Positions 56,899 through 64,000 of a stretch of DNA of 64,000 bases are shown here, piece by piece. The DNA lies in contig JAKLMB010000004.1 in the NCBI GenBank assembly GCA_022813625.1, positions 1,612,001 through 1,676,000 on the forward strand, in the 5' to 3' direction. The position numbers and the translations under genes were made by a program. The DNA is from Aaosphaeria pasadenensis (Eukaryota; Ascomycota; Dothideomycetes; Pleosporales). The notes beneath the pieces are model-generated. The model was not told the DNA's origin. It saw only the letters and a list, made by a program, of their open reading frames with translations, and did no database searches. Numbering within the stretch: the first letter of the stretch is position 1; each line of letters begins with the position of its first letter.

Positions 56899-59665
56899 AT
56901 GCTCATCCGTTCATCATGCAACCCGCACATCCGTTTGTCATGCAATCCTCCACTTGGTCAAAGTACAACAATTGTTCCAGGAAAGAAATCCGTGAGTCCT
57001 ATGTGATGACTATCATTTGAGCCGCGCTCATAATCCAGGTACGATTTACTGTACTTGTTGAAAGCACCACAGACAAGCCCTGGAGTATTACCCTGTGGCA
57101 TAATGCTGAGAGGAAAGAGAATTGGACAAGCGTGACCTTGAAACCTATCGAGCAGTCTCCTTCAATAGTATGAATGTCTTGCTTGCTCAGTAAGTTCCCA
57201 ACTGACCCTATAGATTACCATCAACTCTCTTCCATTAGAGAATGCACAGCAGCAGTGGTTTGCGGGTGATCTGAATGGCGTTCCAAAAGACAATGCATCT
57301 ATCTCGTTCACTGTGACTTTTCGAGAATCAGAAGAAGAGCCCTGGAAGTGGGTGAATGATCAATTCTCGTCATCGGATGGTCACATCTTTTATCAAGCAG
57401 CTGGTTCTCCGGATGACGATCTGAGCAAATACTTTGACGGAATATCGTCGTCGCTGCAGATAAAGAAAGACCGCAGCGACACCCCTGATACCACGCTCTG
57501 GCATGTCTCTGGCCCTGTTAGAGCAGCTTCTGGCAGGGCGTCGGGATATTCGACCATTAAACTTGGGCGACCGACATCTTATTCGGGATGGTTTGCTCTG
57601 GTGCGACTTTGGTCGCCCTGGTTGGCACCACGCCAGGGCCGTGGTGACTTTCGGCCTGACAAGGAAGCTGTCTTGATAGTCTTTCAGCGCCAGGACGGGA
57701 CCCATATCGCTGTCCTCGCTATAAGCGGAGTCGATGATGTCCTTACCCTTCTCCATCACGACGGAGATGGAAACGTTGTTATCAAAGGTCGGAACGATTC
57801 TGAGAACGACGGGGTCGCGCAGCTTGTGCTGGCTGCTGGTAACACACTGGAGGATGTCGTCGCTGCCACAATGTACTATGCGCGCAGGATTGTCATGAAA
57901 TACGAAGCTTCTACGGGTCAACTCACCGAAGAGCTCAAGGCTTTGCAAGACGCTATAAAGCCAGAGTGGCTAGAGAATTGGTATGACGGACTGACTTACT
58001 GTACCTGGAATGGGCTAGGTCAAAAGCTTCGCGAGGAGAAATTGTTCGAAGCTCTTGATTCTCTCAAAGAGAACGGAATCAACATAACATCCCTGATCAT
58101 CGATGACAACTGGCAAAACCTTAACCACGAAGGCGGCAACCAGTTCAAAAACGCGTGGTCTGATTTTGAGGCCACCCCAGTTGGGTTTCCTCGTGGCTTG
58201 AAGGCAACTATATCAGATGTCCGTAACAAGCACAAGAATATCCAGCATGTCGCCGTTTGGCATGCTCTTTTTGGTTACTGGGGAGGCATCGATCCAAGAG
58301 GAAAGATTGCGCAAGAGTACAATACTGTCACTGTTCAAAAGAAGGACGGCGTCTCTGGAGGAAGGATGCTTGTTGTTGCGCAAGAGGATGTCAGACGCTT
58401 TTATGATGACTTCTACCGATTTCTCAGCTCTGCCGGTATCGACTCGGTCAAGACAGATGCACAATTCTTCCTTGACGAGCTCGATGATGCGCCAGACCGT
58501 CGCGCGCTGATTTCTTCATATCAGGATGCATGGAACATCGCCCAACTACGTCATTTCTCTGCTAAGGCTATATCTTGCATGTCTCAGACTCCACAACTCA
58601 TCTTCCACTCCCAGCTGCCAACCAATAAGCCTCGCATATTGCTGAGGAACTCCGACGACTTCTTCCCTGAGGTCGCTGCATCTCATCCATGGCACATCTT
58701 CTGCAACGCCCACAATGCCATCCTGAATCAACATCTCAATATCCTACCAGACTGGGACATGTTCCAAACATCCCATGAATGGGCTTCTTTCCACGCTGCA
58801 GCTCGTTGCGTCTCAGGTGGACCTATCTATATTACAGATGTGCCCGGTAAACATGATGTTGATCTGATCAACCAGATGACTGGTAGGACATTGCGCGGCA
58901 ACACCGTCATATTGCGACCCCACACGGTCGGGAAAAGTCTCAATGCATACAACTCGTATGATGACCTCACCTTTCTCAAAGTGAGCACCTATGTTGGCAT
59001 GGCCAAGACTGGCGTGAGCATCCTTGGTTTGTTTAACTGCACCGCGCACCCGATTTCCGAGTTGATTGGATTGGACCAATTTCCCGGAGCAGAAGAGGGC
59101 ACTTACGTTCTCCGGAGTCACAAGACAGGCAAGGTTACCCTACCTCGTGCCGCGAAGGACAATTCCTCCTATGCTCGCGTGGATCTGCTAAAGCAGGGGT
59201 GGGAGATCTTGTCGGCTTTCCCGGCGCAGACATTCACACTGAAGCGAAGTCGTGAAGGGAAGGGCCCTGAGGAGATTACGGTCGCCAATCTAGGTCTTTT
59301 GGGCAAGATGACTGGTGGCGCCGCAATTGTGAATACCGATTCTTATGTCGACCAAGAGTCGGGTAAGCTGAGGATCTGGACGTCGCTGAAGTCTTTAGGC
59401 ACTTATGGTATGCAAAAATATCTCAAATAACTGGTGATTGGTTTATCTAACATATTCAGGACTTTACATCTCTGACCTCAAGCAGAGGTCGATAGAGGAT
59501 GACTTTTTCGCCCTTGTGTTTGGTAGAGGCGTCGCATCCCATTGTGTGAAGATCAACGAGACATGCGAGAATGTTCTAGAGATCGATCTAGATAGGGCCT
59601 GGGAAGAGAGTGGCTCCAAGGCTGACTGGAGCAACGAGATAGCCATTGAGGTAGTCATTCGCTAG
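56899..59665 (+). CDS. GH36 family raffinose synthase / Sip1-like alpha-galactosidase, 873 aa
   Basis: Four exons: 56899-56991, 57039-57167, 57214-59407 and 59460-59665, all phases closing. The N-terminal beta domain uses the small exons (VRFTVLVESTTDKPWSITLW then ITINSLP). The central TIM barrel has NWYDGLTYCTWNGLGQ, ITSLIIDDNWQNL, the nucleophile-type motif SVKTDAQFF (Asp489) and WDMFQTSHEWASFHAAARC (Asp589), the signature of the raffinose-synthase/Sip1 branch of GH36; assignment of these Asp as catalytic is by family analogy. The C-terminal beta domain ends in the last exon. Likely acts on alpha-galactosides or as a transferase; substrate unknown. No signal peptide, so cytosolic. The first codon is uncertain: in-frame upstream sequence is not excluded. 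Confidence 0.9.
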
Positions 59666-60138
59666 TATCTTTACGCGTCTATGACAGTTCAGAGATACCA
59701 AGCTCGAGATTATTATCCACTGAATATCTCGATGTGGTACAGACTATATATACCTTTAGGTATGGCAACTTTCGACTGAGAGGATTGACCTGATCCAAAC
59801 ACACTTAAATTGGGATATTCTTGGACTCTAATAATTTGTTATTGGTGGTGTTAAGGAGCCTTTCTCTTCGTACACAAATTGATTGAAGGAAGTACTTTGA
59901 AATTGATATTGCCTGCTATGAAATTCAATGTACCAAAGCGTGCTTGCTTAATGTGACAAATAGGCAGATCTTTAACGATATCTCATGTCCTCCACAAACC
60001 AGTGACCCTTCAATTTCAGCCCATTACAGTATTTCGTTAAGTCTCCCCGTGTTCGTCATTACCGTCGTTCATTGCCATAATCCTACGCTGTTTCAATCTC
60101 ATCTTCGTCACCGAATCCCTAGGCCAGACTTCACATCC
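59666..60138. other. Intergenic, convergent 3' flanks
   Basis: Short AT-rich stretch between GH36 (+) and MFS (-). Nothing else seen. Confidence 0.4.
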
Positions 60139-62471
60139 CTATCCACTAACAGCAAATCTAGACCTGGCTCGTAGCCTAGCACCATACCAATACAACAAGT
60201 ACATTCCAACCTGCGCATTCATTGATCAGTTATCATTCTGTTTCTACACCATCGTAGGCGACAAGGGCTTTCGATTACTTACGATTCCAGTAACGCTCAG
60301 CCCGCCCAGGAGACTACAGCCTTTCCCGACGCCTAGGTACACAAACATAGGGCGAGAGAAGAGCACGGCGCCGAACGCGAAGAGTGAGCGGAAGAAGTCA
60401 TTTCCGGCGAAGAGTGAGGCGGCGTAGCGAGGGTAGGACATAGGTATGTATGCTATTCGATATCCATCAGCACTAACGATCAAGGTGGCATATACTGAGA
60501 TTTTGAGGGAGCAAGGAGAGGTTGGACTCACTGAAAATGCATTGCATGATGATATAGGCGCTTAGAGCATAGATAGTAATACCGATGACGCAGACAATCC
60601 AGTGTATAGATGGACGTGCGGTCCAAGCTGCGATGTTATTAGTGTACGCCGACATAGACAAGTAGATGTGGCAGAAAGAATCTTACCAAATAGAAACAAT
60701 CCGATCGTTGGACCGAAGCAGAAAAACAGAGCTGGTATGAGTCGGAACTCCTGTGCTCGAAGGCCGTTTTTAAGGATGTCTGGAATGATGAGGAACTGGA
60801 TGTAGGCGAAGTATATGCACATGGCGATGATGCAGCCGACGACGATGCAGACAAATACGATGCCGGTTTCGCCGACGTTCATGCCGTAGTATACTGGGAA
60901 AACAAGTGGGAACACCTAGTAGAATTGTTTAATACACGATATCTCTAAGATATAGGACATGTTTTACCTCGAAGAAAGAGTAGTATATTCCATACATCAA
61001 TGCAGTATACACATTGACGAAGAGAATCGCCGGATCTTTGATTGTGATCTCAATTGGCTTTATAATAGCCTCTTTAACAGTCGATCCAAGCGTGATGCCT
61101 GCTCGATCCATTTCGACTTGAGTTCTGATCTTCTCATTTCCAGTGACTCGCCGAAGCCGAGCCGCGCGGTAATGCAGGATAGTCATCGGCTGGGTTTCGG
61201 GCACGAAGAAGAAGAAGACAAGGAAGAGAGGGCCCGCCATCCAGAGCACCTCCCATTGCGACCACCGCCAGTTTTTAGCATATACGGCGAATCCTGAAAG
61301 TAGCGGACCTAGACCGGGGGCTGCGAAGGCGAACGAGACCCAAGCCGCCACAGCGTAGGGAAGATATAGGAGAGAGTACATGTCCTAAGCTTGTATTAGT
61401 GTGATGACACTTGGGTTTCTACAATGGTCTTTGCTTACTCCCATACTCGCCCCTCCACTCGCTAGACATGGGCTACCAAAAAAACCCAAGAGAAACCTGA
61501 GCACAAGCAAGCCTCCTAAATTGTCGACAAGTGCTGTTGGTAGAGCGAGTATCGTGAACAGCGCGAAAGTGGTTATGTATGGGGCATTCCTTCCAAATGC
61601 CGGGACTAAACACAATTAGTTTAACGTCAAATCATGATAGGGTAGACTTCATGTTAGATTGGTGATGTATGGACGTACCTTCAGACAGTGGTGAAAAGAT
61701 TAGGGGCCCAATACCATATCCTAATGTTCGTTAGTGATGAAGTACGCCCACTCCTGGTGATGTCACTTGCCTAGAACGTATAGAGCAAGACCAAGCTCAG
61801 CCTTGAAGTAGCCCACCCCGAAGCGTTGCATGACCAACTCGACGCTCGATATGTAGATTGACGAAGATGCATATACAACGAATGTATACAGACATATGAT
61901 CGTAGCCGTCCAAGCCTTCTTCAATTGCGACCAATTCTGATCGAACTGTTAACACAAGCACAAACACGAAAATAGGAGCCAGTAAACATGCCTGTGGATT
62001 CGCCGGATCATCTGTATCATACCAATCGGCCAGAATACGGCCATCTGGCGTTCTCGTGGGTGCTATTGGTCTGGATTGTGTTCGATCTAACATCGCGGAG
62101 TTGCCTTCCTCGAGCCTGTCTGGTGTCTGTGGGTGTGTTTGTATTCGGGATGCATGTGATGAGGTGGATCGCACCGCGTTCAGGCCGTTGATTTCAGCTG
62201 TAGACGAAGTACGTCTCGGGCTGGAATCAGTGTCTCTGGGATCGGACGCTTCATGGTCGGCATCAGATCCCTCATGAGAATCACTCGCGTTAGGTGTCGG
62301 TCCATCGAGCTGTGCCTCCAGAACCTTCTCATTCACTGGGGCTTGATCTCTGTCATAGTCATGGGGACATTTGAAGTCTGCTTTCTCTTCTGGATAGAGG
62401 AATACTCTATTTTTGGTGATAAAGCGCACAGCTTGGCCGAACGGCGCATCACGTATAAGATCTGCAACCAT
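60139..62471 (-). CDS. DHA1-family MFS multidrug/polyamine-type transporter, 612 aa
   Basis: Nine exons: 61992-62471, 61771-61936, 61679-61720 (42 nt), 61439-61605, 60968-61384, 60687-60915, 60532-60627, 60283-60452 and 60139-60210; total 613 codons. Splicing rebuilds the DHA1 hallmark DPANPQNWSQLKK, and the family sequences LGLALYVLGYGIGPLIFSP, RNAPYITTFALFTI, GASMGDMYSLLYLPYA, CIFTYIPMSYPRYAAS and the closing YWYGARLRARSRFAV. The first 160 residues are a hydrophilic cytosolic tail. Twelve membrane helices are expected. Proton-driven export of drugs or polyamines is typical of the family. Two introns (1 and 2) have GC donors, GCATGT and GCAAGT. The protein is not adjacent to a biosynthetic cluster. 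Confidence 0.9.
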
Positions 62472-64000
62472 TTCTGATGAAGTGATACAAGAATACGAAA
62501 TTGTAAGTCAAGAAACTGGCTGTGCATAAGACTTAAGATCTTATTGAATATTTATGAGACACTGACGACCTAGTTTCACCATTAAGTATACTAATCCATT
62601 CATCGTCTATTCTATTGTCGAGTCATATTAACAAAGCTATCTTACTTGGCGCACGCAGATAATGACCAAGCAATATCTCCGATGAATGTATCATGATACT
62701 TCATACAGTCCGAAGAGCGAGAGAATGTAGGCATGACAGCTTGCGGACACTAGATAGCTCCGGAACCACGCGGTGTTGTTAAGCGCTAAGGCCTGGCGAA
62801 GGCTTGATTACTTTAGGGCTGATACAAGATGGTCGATCACAGTAAGACAATGGAAGCCAACGCATATACGTACATTAGCACTCGGAGGGTTTTATGGCAG
62901 AGTCGCTGTTCGGCCTTTGTTTCCTTTGGTGCCTAGCTGTTGGTATGGTGTTTACTGAACTAAGGCTTAGTCTAGACTGGCCGTGGGCCTAAGCAGCTCG
63001 GAATTAAGTATTGCGAGCATTGTCAAGAAGCAGCGAAGAGCGAATCTTCCGTATCGCTTATAGGTTGATAGTAGATACTAAAATCTTGAGTGGCGTACGC
63101 TACAACAACTAACGATCTTGGTTCGTACAATGACAAAGCTCCAATGGGTGAACTGAGTTGATCTTACTACTAGCGCTGAGTGACGCAAAGACTTACAAGT
63201 AGTTGGCACATGAGTCTATTCTCAATGAGATGCAATGGAACAAGCCCACTCGTACCTCGTAGGGGCATGGGCGTAAGACCTAAGTACGAGAAGTGACGTT
63301 AATATGCCAGTTGGTCTGACAACTAGTGCAAAACCACTATGGTCCGAAGACATTATCGATAACGTTATTGCCCGCATAGAAGTCTGATTGGGGTATGTAT
63401 ATGAAAGGCCTTTGTTGCAATTAGGTGTACGTAGCGATCGATTTTCTGCTCGTCCGTGAAATTCGATATCCCTTTCCGGCGAGGGCTCCCATGTTCCTAT
63501 AGGACTTAAGCGGGCTTCTGCACTCTAAAGCCGACAATAATCATGAGTGTTGGGAGATTGTATTTTACCCAGCCGAACACGGTATAGGGGGACGTAATTG
63601 GCATGGATGATACGGTGCGGTGTTCAACGCAGACATTAGACCACCGTTACGTCTGCATCAACGTCTTCCAATGCGGAGTCTTTATACCGGACGGGGCAAG
63701 GCGAATCCGGCAGATTGCTTGCAGGGTGCACGTGGGATGGATGTCCGAGATTTGGCAGAATGAATGTCCTTGTAGAGACGCGTGTCCTGTTCGTGGTGAT
63801 TGACTGCAAGCACGGAGTAATGACGGTAATTCTCGTCAAGGGCGTGATTGATATTGAACCACAGCAGGCGGCAGGGCAATGTTTCTTATATTAGCGCAGA
63901 AATGCTCCAACTACAAGGAACCTGGAGAATAGGCGAGATACAAGCGTATTTCACGCATCAGTACGGAGTACTCCGTACAATAAAATCCATGCCAACGACT
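62472..64000. other. Intergenic to window end
   Basis: AT-richer, with short ORFs only (maximum about 75 codons) and no family signal. Upstream of the transporter. It ends with an 18-bp perfect palindrome at 63961-63978. Confidence 0.5.
63961..63978. repeat. Perfect 18-bp palindrome GTACGGAGTACTCCGTAC
   Basis: Fully self-complementary. Half-site forms are found near 3799, 4078 and 5041. Confidence 0.9.

Noticed and set aside
63603..63839. Overlapping 60-70-codon ORFs on both strands near the right end
   Set aside because: Short, mutually overlapping, no family signal or splice sites.

Overview
The window is nuclear DNA of a filamentous ascomycete (Pezizomycotina). Evidence: genes split by short introns of about 45-80 nt with GTRNGT donors and CTAAC/CTGAC-type branch sites, CT-rich 5' flanks, kilobase-scale intergenic regions, and gene families typical of this group (CSC1/RSN1 channel, MARVEL proteins, separase, DHA1 MFS transporter, fungal NTF2-RRM protein, mitochondrial Asp- and Tyr-tRNA synthetases). 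The class (Dothideomycetes, Eurotiomycetes, Lecanoromycetes or other) cannot be fixed from the sequence alone. I rebuilt every gene model by hand from splice signals and reading-frame phase; each model reported is a multiple of three after splicing.

Layout. 1-12.4 kb: 3' end of a CSC1/OSCA-type channel, a MARVEL membrane protein (-), a 927-aa conserved fungal protein, mitochondrial ribosomal protein uS8m (-), and a 480-aa protein with a Pro/Gln-rich tail. 12.6-19.3 kb: an accessory, gene-poor island bounded by two diverged direct-repeat copies. It holds a decayed gene with in-frame stops, an intact four-exon gene of a multi-copy fungal zinc/F-box-like family, and a small orphan gene. 20.6-24.6 kb: two single-pass membrane proteins, one with a ricin-like ectodomain. 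25-34.4 kb: N-myristoyltransferase, a degenerate minisatellite, then separase (2174 aa). 35.8-42.6 kb: a second MARVEL protein, a 36-residue Cys-rich microprotein found only by splicing, a SAM methyltransferase and a membrane-anchored septin-like GTPase. 43.7-56.2 kb: an NTF2/RRM/RGG protein, the AP180 endocytic adaptor divergent from a NudC protein, and two consecutive mitochondrial aminoacyl-tRNA synthetases. 56.9-62.5 kb: a GH36 (Sip1/raffinose-synthase-like) glycosidase convergent with a nine-exon DHA1 transporter that uses two GC-AG introns.

Most genes are single housekeeping functions (mitochondrial translation, protein lipidation, sister-chromatid separation, endocytosis) rather than a cluster. 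No biosynthetic cluster, CRISPR array, rRNA or tRNA was found. The least ordinary parts are the repeat-bounded island, the Cys-rich microprotein, the repeats upstream of separase, and the lectin-like and septin-like membrane proteins.
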